Part shown: positions 1-7,108 of the stretch, one piece after another
Layout: each line of letters starts with the position of its first letter
Numbering within the stretch: the stretch's first letter is position 1
Origin: VFBF01 sp964530695
GTDB lineage: Bacteria; Pseudomonadota; Alphaproteobacteria; Caulobacterales; Aquidulcibacteraceae
Reading direction: 5' to 3'
Length of the DNA: 35,273 bases
NCBI GenBank assembly: GCA_964530695.1
Contig: CAZGYQ010000026.1
Coordinates: 1-35,273, forward strand
Program-made: the position numbers and the translations under genes
Notes under the pieces: model-generated
Database searches by the model: none
Told to the model about the DNA's origin: nothing
Seen by the model: the letters and a program-made list of their open reading frames with translations, nothing else

Positions 1-10
1 ACGGCTCCAA

Positions 11-84
11 CGGGACGCAAGGTCGTGCGTCACTAACCGCCGGTCGCAAGACCGGCATCCATCGGCGCAAGTCCTTGCGTCCCG
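11..84. repeat. Nested palindromic element (REP/BIME-like) 1
   Basis: A 12-bp perfect inverted repeat (11-22 CGGGACGCAAGG and 73-84 CCTTGCGTCCCG) encloses a perfect 7-bp hairpin, GCCGGTC-GCAA-GACCGGC at 39-56, with a GNRA-type tetraloop. Each outer arm can also fold alone: GACGCA at 14-19 with TGCGTC at 26-31, and CGCAAG at 66-71 with CTTGCG at 74-79. The central hairpin shares its flanks (ACCGCCGG before, CCGGCATC after) with the left arm of the element at 168-258. I read it as an intergenic REP-type repeat. A structured RNA is the alternative. Confidence 0.6.
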
Positions 85-167
85 CCTCCCACTTTGGTGG
101 GGATTGTGTGAAGCCGCAAAACCGCGAGGTTTGTGCGGGTGATGGTGTTGGCGGTGGTCCGTGATGA

Positions 168-258
168 GGACCGCCGGCGCCCTCGCCGGCATCGGTGCTG
201 AAAACAGGCGACGATCTTTCAGGACGGTACGCTTTGCCGGCGAGGGCGCCGGCGGTCC
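168..258. repeat. Inverted-repeat element (REP/BIME-like) 2
   Basis: The 24 bp at 168-191 are repeated as an exact reverse complement at 235-258, separated by 43 bp. Each arm begins GGACCGCC and is itself a hairpin, GCCGGCG-CCCT-CGCCGGC, so the element is two head-to-head hairpin units, the usual plan of a BIME. It lies about 90 bp upstream of ppa. With element 1 it accounts for most of the gene-free stretch 1-348, in which I see no coding potential. Whether it also acts as a terminator for an upstream gene cannot be judged from this window. Confidence 0.65.
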
Positions 259-348
259 CGCTCTCCAACACCTGCACTCCACCAACGTCGCGCTCCCCAA
301 CCCCCGCGGGACACGCTAAGACGCCCCGAAACGCAAAGGACCCGCCCC

Positions 349-885
349 ATGGACGTCACGCAAATTCCGCCCGGCGCCAATCCGCCGCACGAGATGAACG
401 CCTTCATCGAGATCCCGCAGGGCGGCCTGCCGGTGAAGTACGAACTCGACAAGCCGTCGGGGGCGCTCTTCGTCGACCGCTTCCTGCACACCTCGATGAT
501 CTATCCGGCGAACTATGGCTTCGTGCCGAACACGCTCGCCGAGGACGGCGACCCGATCGACATCCTGGTGGTGACGCCCACGCCCGTGGTGCCGGGATCG
601 GTGATCCGCGCGCGGCCCATCGGCGTGCTGCTGATGACCGATGAAAAGGGCTTTGACGAAAAGATCCTCGCTGTGCCCGTGGACAAGCTCAATCCGTTCT
701 ACACCAACGTGCGCGCGCACACCGATTTGCCGCCCCTGCTGATCGACCAGATCACGCACTTCTTCACGCACTACAAGGATCTCGAGCCCGGCAAGAACGC
801 CTCCGTCGGCGAATGGGCGGGCCTCGACGTGGCGCACGAACGCATCCGGCTGGCCATCGAACGCTACGCGAGGGAGGGCCAGTGA
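349..885 (+). CDS. ppa: Inorganic pyrophosphatase
   Basis: Family I soluble inorganic pyrophosphatase. It hydrolyses pyrophosphate to two phosphates in the cytoplasm and pulls nucleotide, tRNA-charging and polymer synthesis forward. The 178-residue length is typical of bacterial enzymes. The family signature DGDPID lies at residues 66-71, with the metal-binding aspartates D66, D68 and D71. The N-terminal active-site stretch IEIPQG...VKYELDK (about 20-35) and the YPANYGF segment (about 52-58) are also present. The ATG at 349 follows a purine-rich leader (AAAGGA) and gives the usual family N-terminus. The stop overlaps the start of the next gene (GTGA at 882-885), so the two are probably translationally coupled. 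Identification is secure. Confidence 0.96.
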   Translation: MDVTQIPPGANPPHEMNAFIEIPQGGLPVKYELDKPSGALFVDRFLHTSMIYPANYGFVPNTLAEDGDPIDILVVTPTPVVPGSVIRARPIGVLLMTDEKGFDEKILAVPVDKLNPFYTNVRAHTDLPPLLIDQITHFFTHYKDLEPGKNASVGEWAGLDVAHERIRLAIERYAREGQ

Positions 886-1163
886 ACGATGCGGTGACAG
901 AGCCGGCGACGCAGACGCAGGAGGTCGTGCAGCTGCTCGCCGCGATCGGCGCGGAGGCGGCGCGCATGGCGGAAAAGCCCGTGGCGGTGGTGTCGGCGAC
1001 ATTCGACTGGGTGGCGCCCGCGCGCGAAGGCGAAGCGATGCGCGCGCATGCGGAAATCACGCGTGCGACGCGCACAATCGTGTTTTCACGCGGCGACCTG
1101 CGCGGCGAGGACGGACGGCTGCTCCTGACCGCCAGCGCGGTGCATCGCGTGATCGTCGACTAG
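882..1163 (+). CDS. Small hot-dog fold thioesterase-like protein
   Basis: A 93-residue protein starting at a GTG that overlaps the ppa stop. A strong Shine-Dalgarno (AGGGAGGG at 871-878) sits just upstream and decides this start over an upstream in-frame ATG inside ppa. The segment FDWVAPAREGEAMRAHAEIT, followed by VFSRGDLRGEDGRLLLTASA, resembles the second half of PaaI/YbgC-type hot-dog thioesterases (a 'pGe.l.a.aei' strand, then a 'dGrllat' strand). The protein is shorter than the usual 130-150 residues because the N-terminal strand-helix part is reduced. Substrate is unknown. Its stop shares the palindrome CTAG with the stop of the converging gene. The family assignment is moderate; a diverged hypothetical is the alternative. 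Confidence 0.7.
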   Translation: MNDAVTEPATQTQEVVQLLAAIGAEAARMAEKPVAVVSATFDWVAPAREGEAMRAHAEITRATRTIVFSRGDLRGEDGRLLLTASAVHRVIVD

Positions 1164-1600
1164 CCGCGTGCGTGCGCGCGGTTTCCGCCGAGCCAGAGCT
1201 TCATCCAGTTGCGGTCCATCCACTTCTTGCGCAGCGCGCCGTGCGTGGGCAGATCCTTGGCGTCGCGCGGGATCATCATGTCGTTCATGCGCGGCTTCAG
1301 GCCCCGGATGAGATCTTCCTCGATGATCTGGCGCTCGCGTTCTTCCTTGATCTTGAGCACGTGGCGTTCGGTGGCGCCGTAGTACCAGAACGCGCGGCCC
1401 CACTTTTCATGGCCGAGCAGGCGCGAGCGCAGCGACGCCGCCTTGCCCACATAGAGCGGCTCCATCAGGAACACGAAGCGCCGCCGCACCATGACATAGA
1501 GGCCGGCGTCTTCCGGCAGGCCCTTCTTGGTCAGCGTGACCTTGAAGCGATACCGCGCGCCGCTCTCGCCGCGCCATGTGTGCCAACCGAACAGCAGCAT
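1160..1600 (-). CDS. GIY-YIG nuclease-like protein
   Basis: A 146-residue protein with a recognisable GIY-YIG-like pattern: GLYVMV at about 33-38, EPLYVGKAASLRSRLLGHEKW at about 47-67 (the 'YIG' strand followed by the arginine helix), and a glutamate-containing helix IIEEDLIRGLKPRMND at about 92-107 that could supply the metal-binding acidic residue. The domain cleaves DNA in UvrC and homing endonucleases. Many small stand-alone members have no known role. Compared with the consensus, the first motif is GLY rather than GIY and there is a 12-residue insert before LYVG. The ATG at 1600 is the first good start. It converges on the thioesterase-like gene, and the stop codons overlap in CTAG at 1160-1163. 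Cellular role unknown. Confidence 0.72.
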   Translation of the reverse strand: MLLFGWHTWRGESGARYRFKVTLTKKGLPEDAGLYVMVRRRFVFLMEPLYVGKAASLRSRLLGHEKWGRAFWYYGATERHVLKIKEERERQIIEEDLIRGLKPRMNDMMIPRDAKDLPTHGALRKKWMDRNWMKLWLGGNRAHARG

Positions 1601-1656
1601 CGCCGCCTCCCGAATCCGAAGGCGTTAACATTTGGGCGATGATGGTTAATCAAATT

Positions 1657-2262
1657 CTAACGCGCTTCTTCCGTGTGCAACCCGAGATCCCCCTCGACGC
1701 GGACGATCCACGTTCCTACATGAGGAAACGCCGCGAGATCATAGCCCCCGTCCCCCGCCCAGCGTGTGTATGCAACCAGCGCAATATCAGCGAGCGTGAG
1801 CGCATCGCCGACGAAATAGCGGCGTCCTGCAAGCGCCTCGTCCATCCGCTTCAGCGCGGCGTTTCCCCTGGTCTCCAGTTCGCGATCCCGCTCGTCGCCG
1901 CGCAGCCCCTGGAACTTCACCCGGAAGCGGCGCACCGCGATCGTAGGCTCGTGGCTGTACTGCTCCCAGAAGAGCCACTCGAACATCTTGGCGCGATCGT
2001 AGGCGTCCGCGGGAACAAGCGCAGAGCCCTCCGCCAGATGCAGCATGATCGCATTCGACTGCGCAAGGCCGCGCCCGTCCGCCAGCACCGCGAACGGAAC
2101 CTGTCCCCACGGATTGAGCGCGAGGAAAGCAGGCAGACGCGTTTCGCCCGCGACCACGCTCGTCTCCTTCCAGTCGAAGGGAATGCGCAGCCGCTCCGCC
2201 ACCCACTTCGCCTTCAGGCAGTTGCCGCTGATGGTGTCGCCGTAGATCGTGAGTTTGCTCAT
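1657..2262 (-). CDS. Glutathione S-transferase family protein
   Basis: A 201-residue cytosolic GST-type protein. The N-terminal thioredoxin-like domain (about 1-78) starts KLTIYGDTISGNCLKAKWVAERL. It contains NPWGQVP, with the cis-proline of the glutathione site, and the AQSNAIMLHLAE helix start that contacts the gamma-glutamyl group. The C-terminal all-helical domain (about 85-195) contains LTLADIALVAYTRWA, the conserved N-capping/aspartate motif of GSTs. S11 and C14 in the first helix region are candidate catalytic residues, but which one acts cannot be settled from sequence. Substrate unknown; such proteins detoxify electrophiles or reduce thiol conjugates. It is transcribed away from the repeat at 2346-2498 and is probably monocistronic. 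Confidence 0.9.
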   Translation of the reverse strand: MSKLTIYGDTISGNCLKAKWVAERLRIPFDWKETSVVAGETRLPAFLALNPWGQVPFAVLADGRGLAQSNAIMLHLAEGSALVPADAYDRAKMFEWLFWEQYSHEPTIAVRRFRVKFQGLRGDERDRELETRGNAALKRMDEALAGRRYFVGDALTLADIALVAYTRWAGDGGYDLAAFPHVGTWIVRVEGDLGLHTEEAR

Positions 2263-2345
2263 TCAGCACTTCTATCGCCGCGCGCGCAACGAGCCAGAGG
2301 GTGGCGCTTACCGGATTTCCGCAAATGGCTCCAGGCGCGCTAAAC

Positions 2346-2498
2346 CCAACCCTCGCCCGCTTGCGGGAGAGGGACAGATCGAGCGTCAGCGAGATCAGGG
2401 TGAGGGCCCGGTCTCTCAGGACGAGACTCGTTTTGCACCACTGTTCCCTCACCCGGTTGCTTCGCAACCACCCTCTCCCGCAAGCGGGCGAGGGTTGG
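2346..2498. repeat. Composite intergenic inverted-repeat element
   Basis: A 28-bp sequence at 2346-2373 recurs as an exact reverse complement at 2471-2498. Inside it, GGGTGAGGG at 2398-2406 pairs with CCCTCACCC at 2446-2454. Each outer arm carries its own hairpin core (CTCGCCCGC-TT-GCGGGAGAG). The 'CCCTC-x-CCCGC...GCGGG-x-GAGGG' theme is common in intergenic DNA of many Proteobacteria. It fills most of the 280-bp gap between the divergent GST and oxidoreductase genes. No protein is encoded in it, although frames stay open because of its base composition. Confidence 0.75.
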
Positions 2499-2542
2499 AA
2501 AGCATCCCGGGCGAAGGCGTGCGTTCCGCCTTGAACCCATGT

Positions 2543-4150
2543 ATGGCGACTCCCATGTCAGACGTCGTCATCATCGGGGCGGGCCACAACGGGCTCGTGT
2601 GCGCGGCCTACCTTGCGGCGGCGGGCGCAAAGGTCACGGTTCTCGAACGCCGCCACGTCGTCGGCGGCGCGGCGGTGACGGAGGAATTCCATCCGGGCTT
2701 CCGCAATTCGGTGGCGTCCTACACGGTCTCGCTGCTGCAGCCGAAGGTGATCGCCGATCTCGACCTGCATCGCCACGGCCTGAAGATCGTCGAGCGCAAG
2801 GTCTCGAACTTCCTCCCGCTGCCGGATGGCGACTGCTTCGCAAGCGGCCCGGGCATCACGCAGGCCGAAGTCGCGCGCTTTTCAAAGAAAGACGCCGAGC
2901 GCCTGCCCGCGTACGAACAGCGCCTCGAAGTCATCGCCGACATCTTGCGCGATCTCGCCATGAATGCGCCGCCCAATCTCGTCGAGCGCGGCTGGCGCGA
3001 GGCGTTCATGGAAATGCTCAACGGCATCGGCGCCGCAAGCCGGCTCACGAAACTCGACATCACCGGCAAGCGCGACGTGCTCGACCTCTTCACCAAGAGC
3101 GCCGGCGACTGGCTCGATCACTGGTTCGAGAGCGAACCGCTCAAGGCCGTGCTCGGCTTCGATTCCATCGTCGGCAATTACGCGAGCCCCTACACGCCCG
3201 GCTCGGCCTATGTGCTCTTGCACCACGTCTTCGGCGAGGTGAACGGCAAGCGCGGCCAGTGGGGCCACGCCATCGGCGGGATGGGCGCGATCACGCAGGC
3301 GATGGCCGCATGCTGCCGCGAGCGCGGCGTGGACATCCGCGTCGATAGCCCGGTGAAGGAAGTGATCGTCGAGAACGGCCGCGCCGTCGGCGTGGTCACC
3401 GAAAAGGGTGAGACGTTCCGGGCGCGGGCCGTCGTCTCCAACCTCAATCCGAAACTCCTGTTCCAGAAGATCGTCGACACCGCGCTGCTGCCCGCCGACT
3501 TCAACGAGCGCATCGACCGCTACAAGTGCGGCTCCGGCACGCTGCGCATGAACGTGGCGCTCTCGGAATTGCCGCGCTTCACTTGCAAACCGGAGCCGGG
3601 AGACCATCTGACAGCAGGCATCATCATGGCGCCGAGTCTTGCCTACATGGACCGCGCCTATGCGGATGCGCGCGCGCTGGGCGTCTCGCGCGAACCGATC
3701 GTGGAGATGCTCATTCCTTCAGTGGTGGACGACAGCCTCGCGCCCGCGGGCCAGCACGTCGCCAGCCTCTTCTGCCAGCAGGTCGCGCCCGCGCTGCCGA
3801 ACGGCGCCTCATGGGACGATGCGCGCGACGACGTCGCCGACCTCATGATCCAGACCGTGGACCGCCAGGCGCCGGGCTTTGCGAAATCCGTGATCGCGCG
3901 CCAGATCAATTCGCCGCTCGATCTCGAACGCACGTTCGGGCTCGTGAACGGCGACATCATGCACGGTGCATTGTCGCTCGATCAGCTGTTCTCCGCACGC
4001 CCCGTGCTCGGCCACGGCGGCTACGGCACGCCGATCAAGGCGCTCTTCCAGTGCGGCTCCGGCACGCACCCCGGCGGCGGCGTCACCGGCGCGCCGGGCC
4101 ACAACGCGGCGAAAGTGGTGAAGCGGCATCTGCAGTGGGCGCGCCGGTGA
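2543..4150 (+). CDS. Phytoene dehydrogenase-like FAD oxidoreductase
   Basis: A 535-residue flavoprotein of the phytoene desaturase/amine oxidase superfamily (COG1233, resembling human PYROXD2). The dinucleotide-binding motif VVIIGAGHNGLVCAAYLAAAGAKV, continuing to the acidic residue in VLERR, lies at the N-terminus. A second FAD-contact motif, CGSGTHPGGGVTGAPGHNAAK, lies near the C-terminus. Substrate is unknown and no carotenoid genes are nearby, so carotenoid desaturation should not be assumed. ATG codons at 2543 and 2555 are both possible and neither has a clear Shine-Dalgarno; 2555 (MSDVVIIG) would match many homologues. The gene ends in GTGA shared with the ABC exporter start, implying coupled translation. 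The open frame upstream runs through repeat DNA and is not coding. Confidence 0.88.
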   Translation: MATPMSDVVIIGAGHNGLVCAAYLAAAGAKVTVLERRHVVGGAAVTEEFHPGFRNSVASYTVSLLQPKVIADLDLHRHGLKIVERKVSNFLPLPDGDCFASGPGITQAEVARFSKKDAERLPAYEQRLEVIADILRDLAMNAPPNLVERGWREAFMEMLNGIGAASRLTKLDITGKRDVLDLFTKSAGDWLDHWFESEPLKAVLGFDSIVGNYASPYTPGSAYVLLHHVFGEVNGKRGQWGHAIGGMGAITQAMAACCRERGVDIRVDSPVKEVIVENGRAVGVVTEKGETFRARAVVSNLNPKLLFQKIVDTALLPADFNERIDRYKCGSGTLRMNVALSELPRFTCKPEPGDHLTAGIIMAPSLAYMDRAYADARALGVSREPIVEMLIPSVVDDSLAPAGQHVASLFCQQVAPALPNGASWDDARDDVADLMIQTVDRQAPGFAKSVIARQINSPLDLERTFGLVNGDIMHGALSLDQLFSARPVLGHGGYGTPIKALFQCGSGTHPGGGVTGAPGHNAAKVVKRHLQWARR

Positions 4151-5976
4151 CGAACACAGACATCGCCGACCGGCCGAGCTATGGCGCGGAGAACGCCGCG
4201 GGCGTCGCAATCGCCGCTGAGAAGCGCGCGCGCGGGCGCGACATCCGCCCGCTGCGCCAGCTCCTGCCCTATCTCGTGCGACGGCGCGGCGACCTCTTGG
4301 GCGCGGGCGTCTTCCTCCTGCTGGCGGCGGCGGCGAACCTCGCGGTGCCGGTGGCGTTCCGCGGCGTGATCGACCATGGCTTTGCGGCGGGCGCGGAAGC
4401 GGCGGTGGACCGCGCCTTTCTCGGTCTTGCGGGCGTGGCGCTGCTGATGGCGCTCTTCTCGGCGGCGCGCTTCTATTTCGTGAGCAAGATCGGCGAGCGC
4501 GTCGTCGCGGACCTGCGCGCGGACGTCTACGACCACATCCTCTCGCTCTCCTCGGGCTATTTCACCCGCGTGCGCACGGGCGAGGTGCTGTCGCGGCTCA
4601 CCGTCGACGCCGCGCTCATCGAAAATCTCGTCGGCACCACGGCGTCCGTCGCCACCCGCGCCTCAATCACGCTCATCGGCGCCGCCGCGATGCTGGTCGT
4701 GACCAACGCCAAGCTCGCGGGGCTGCTGCTGCTCATCATCCCGGCGATGCTCGCGCCGGTGCTCTTCTTCGGTCGCCGCGTGCGATCGCTCTCCACCTCC
4801 GCGCAGGACCGCATCGCCGATGCATCGGCCGCCGCCGCCGAAAGCATCGACGCCATCGACACCGTGCAGGCGTTCGGCCGCGAGGACGACATGCGCGCAC
4901 GCTTCCGCAGCGCTGTGGAGCGCGCCTTCGAGGCCGCCCGCAAACGCATCGGCGCGCGCGCGCAACTCACCGCCGGCGCCATCGGCGTGATGTTTCTCGG
5001 CGTCTCACTCGTGCTCTGGCTTGGCGCGCGCAGCGTGCTCGCCGGCGAGATGACGCCCGGCGCGCTGGCGCAGTTCGTGCTCTTCGCGGTGCTCACCGCC
5101 GCCAACGGCGCGATGCTGTCGGAAGTCTGGGGCGATGTGCTGAAGGCGTCGGGCGCCACCGAGCGTCTCACGCAGATCCTTGCGGAAAAGCCCGAGATCG
5201 CCGCGCCCCCGCATCCCATGCCGCTGCCTTCGCCCGGCAAGGGCGCCATCCGCTTCGAGGGCGTCTCCTTCGCCTATCCCGGTTCGGACGGACGCTCCGC
5301 GCTCAACGGCTTTTCGATCGTGGTGAAACCGGGCGAAACCGTAGCACTCGTCGGCCCGTCCGGCGCGGGCAAGTCGACGGTGTTCCGCCTTCTGCTGCGC
5401 TTCTACGATCCCGTCGGCGGATCGCTCTTCCTCGACGGCGTGGAGGCCCGCGCCGCCGATCCGCGCGACTGGCGCGAACGCTTTTCCTACGTCTCGCAGG
5501 ACGCGCATCTCTTTTCCGGCACCGCGGGTGAAAACATCCGCCTCGGACGCCCGGACGCCAGCAATGAGGACCTCGAACGCGCGGCGAAGCGCGCGGAAGC
5601 CTGGCCTTTCCTCATTGAACGCGGTGGGCTCGACGCCAATGTCGGCGACCGCGGACGCGCGCTCTCCGGCGGCGAGCGGCAGCGCCTGTCGCTCGCCCGT
5701 GCGCTGGCGCGCGATGCGCCGGTGCTGCTGCTCGACGAGGCCACCAGCGCACTCGATGCGCAGAATGAAAAGCACGTCCAGGCCGCGCTCGCAGAAGCCC
5801 GCAAGGGGCGCGCGACGCTGATCATCGCGCACAGGCTCGCCACGATTCTGGAAGCGGACCGCATCGTGGTGATGGACGCTGGGCGCGTCGTCGAAGAAGG
5901 CGATCACACCTCGCTCGTCGCAAAGGGCGGGCTCTACGCGAAGCTCGCGGCGATGCAGTTCATGGACGGCGGCTGA
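4147..5976 (+). CDS. ABC transporter, fused permease/ATPase (exporter type)
   Basis: A 609-residue half-transporter of the MsbA/ABCB type that forms a homodimeric exporter in the inner membrane. The transmembrane domain (about 35-320, six predicted helices) contains FRGVIDHGF and the intracellular loop GYFTRVRTGEVLSRLT. The nucleotide-binding domain (about 360-600) has Walker A GPSGAGKST, Q-loop SYVSQDAHLFSGT, signature LSGGERQR, Walker B VLLLDEATSALD and the switch histidine in IIAHRLAT. The GTG at 4147 is chosen because it overlaps the upstream stop; frames further upstream lie inside the oxidoreductase gene. About 40 residues precede the first helix. Substrate cannot be told; alphaproteobacterial members of this group are often annotated as lipid or multidrug exporters. 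Coupling to the flavoenzyme suggests a shared pathway, which is inference. Confidence 0.93.
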   Translation: MTNTDIADRPSYGAENAAGVAIAAEKRARGRDIRPLRQLLPYLVRRRGDLLGAGVFLLLAAAANLAVPVAFRGVIDHGFAAGAEAAVDRAFLGLAGVALLMALFSAARFYFVSKIGERVVADLRADVYDHILSLSSGYFTRVRTGEVLSRLTVDAALIENLVGTTASVATRASITLIGAAAMLVVTNAKLAGLLLLIIPAMLAPVLFFGRRVRSLSTSAQDRIADASAAAAESIDAIDTVQAFGREDDMRARFRSAVERAFEAARKRIGARAQLTAGAIGVMFLGVSLVLWLGARSVLAGEMTPGALAQFVLFAVLTAANGAMLSEVWGDVLKASGATERLTQILAEKPEIAAPPHPMPLPSPGKGAIRFEGVSFAYPGSDGRSALNGFSIVVKPGETVALVGPSGAGKSTVFRLLLRFYDPVGGSLFLDGVEARAADPRDWRERFSYVSQDAHLFSGTAGENIRLGRPDASNEDLERAAKRAEAWPFLIERGGLDANVGDRGRALSGGERQRLSLARALARDAPVLLLDEATSALDAQNEKHVQAALAEARKGRATLIIAHRLATILEADRIVVMDAGRVVEEGDHTSLVAKGGLYAKLAAMQFMDGG

Positions 5977-6059
5977 AGGGCCTCTTTCCGCTTGGGGAAT
6001 GGTGACAAAGGCTGGTCGCTATCGCAGGTTCCTGCCGACCCCCAAGGAGGAGCGCCCGC

Positions 6060-7031
6060 ATGAAGACCCGCATCACCGAAATGTTCGGCATCGAACACCC
6101 GATCATCCAGGGCGGAATGCACTTCGTCGGCTTCGCCGAAATGGCGGCGGCTGTCTCCAATGCGGGCGGCCTCGGCATCATCACCGGCCTGACGCAACGG
6201 ACGCCGGCGGACCTCGCCAACGAGATCGCCAGGTGCCGCGACATGACCGACAAGCCGTTCGGCGTGAACCTCACCTTCCTGCCCGTCGTCTCCAACCCCG
6301 ACTATCCGGGCTACGTGAAAACGATCATCGACGGCGGCGTGAAGGCCGTGGAGACCGCGGGCAACAATCCGGTGAAATGGCTGCCCGCACTCAAGGAAGC
6401 GGGCGTGAAGGTCATCCACAAATGCACCAGCGTGCGCCACTCGCTGAAGGCCGAGGCCATCGGCTGCGACGCGGTAAGCGTCGACGGCTTCGAGTGCGGC
6501 GGCCACCCCGGCGAAGATGACGTGCCGAACTTCATCCTGCTGCCGCGCGCGGCGGAAGAGCTGAAGATCCCCTTCGTCGCCTCGGGCGGCATGGCCGACG
6601 GACGCAGCCTGGTGGCGGCCCTCGCGCTCGGTGCGGAAGGCATGAACATGGGCACCCGCTTCATCGCCACGAAGGAAGCGCCCGTGCACGAGAACGTGAA
6701 GCAGGCGATCGTCGCGGCCAGCGAACTCGACACCCGCCTCGTCATGCGCCCACTGCGCAACACCGAACGCGTGCTGACCAACGCCGCCGTCGAACGCCTG
6801 CTGGTGAAGGAAAAGGAGCTCGGCGCCAGCATCAAGTTCGAGGACATCATGGGCGAGGTCGCCGGGGTCTACCCGAAGATCATGACCGAAGGCGCGATGG
6901 ACGCCGGCGCATGGTCTTGCGGCATGGTCGCGGGCCTCATCCACGACATCCCGACCTGCAAGGAACTGATCGACCGCATCATGGCCGAGGCGGAAGAGAT
7001 CATCAGCGGGCGCCTGAAGCGGTTCCTCTGA
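6060..7031 (+). CDS. Nitronate monooxygenase-family flavoprotein
   Basis: A 323-residue FMN-dependent TIM-barrel enzyme of the nitronate monooxygenase / 2-nitropropane dioxygenase family. IIQGGMHFVGFAEMAAAVSNAGGLGIITG near the N-terminus is the first FMN-binding strand and loop. GFECGGHPGEDDV (about 144-156) carries the histidine placed like the catalytic base of the family. VASGGMADGRSLVAALALGAEGMNMGTRF (about 180-208) is the phosphate-binding region. The start is fixed by an excellent Shine-Dalgarno, AAGGAGG, at 6043-6049. True substrate is uncertain, since many members act as flavin-dependent reductases of unknown specificity. The leader can form a 7-bp stem (CTTGGGG with CCCCAAG) whose right arm touches the Shine-Dalgarno, so some translational control is conceivable but unproven. 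Confidence 0.9.
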   Translation: MKTRITEMFGIEHPIIQGGMHFVGFAEMAAAVSNAGGLGIITGLTQRTPADLANEIARCRDMTDKPFGVNLTFLPVVSNPDYPGYVKTIIDGGVKAVETAGNNPVKWLPALKEAGVKVIHKCTSVRHSLKAEAIGCDAVSVDGFECGGHPGEDDVPNFILLPRAAEELKIPFVASGGMADGRSLVAALALGAEGMNMGTRFIATKEAPVHENVKQAIVAASELDTRLVMRPLRNTERVLTNAAVERLLVKEKELGASIKFEDIMGEVAGVYPKIMTEGAMDAGAWSCGMVAGLIHDIPTCKELIDRIMAEAEEIISGRLKRFL

Positions 7032-7108
7032 AGTTCGCGCAATACGCGCACGCCTTTGCCCCGCGCACATGGGACGATAGCGTGCGCGCAGGTTTCCGGG
7101 GTCCGAAC

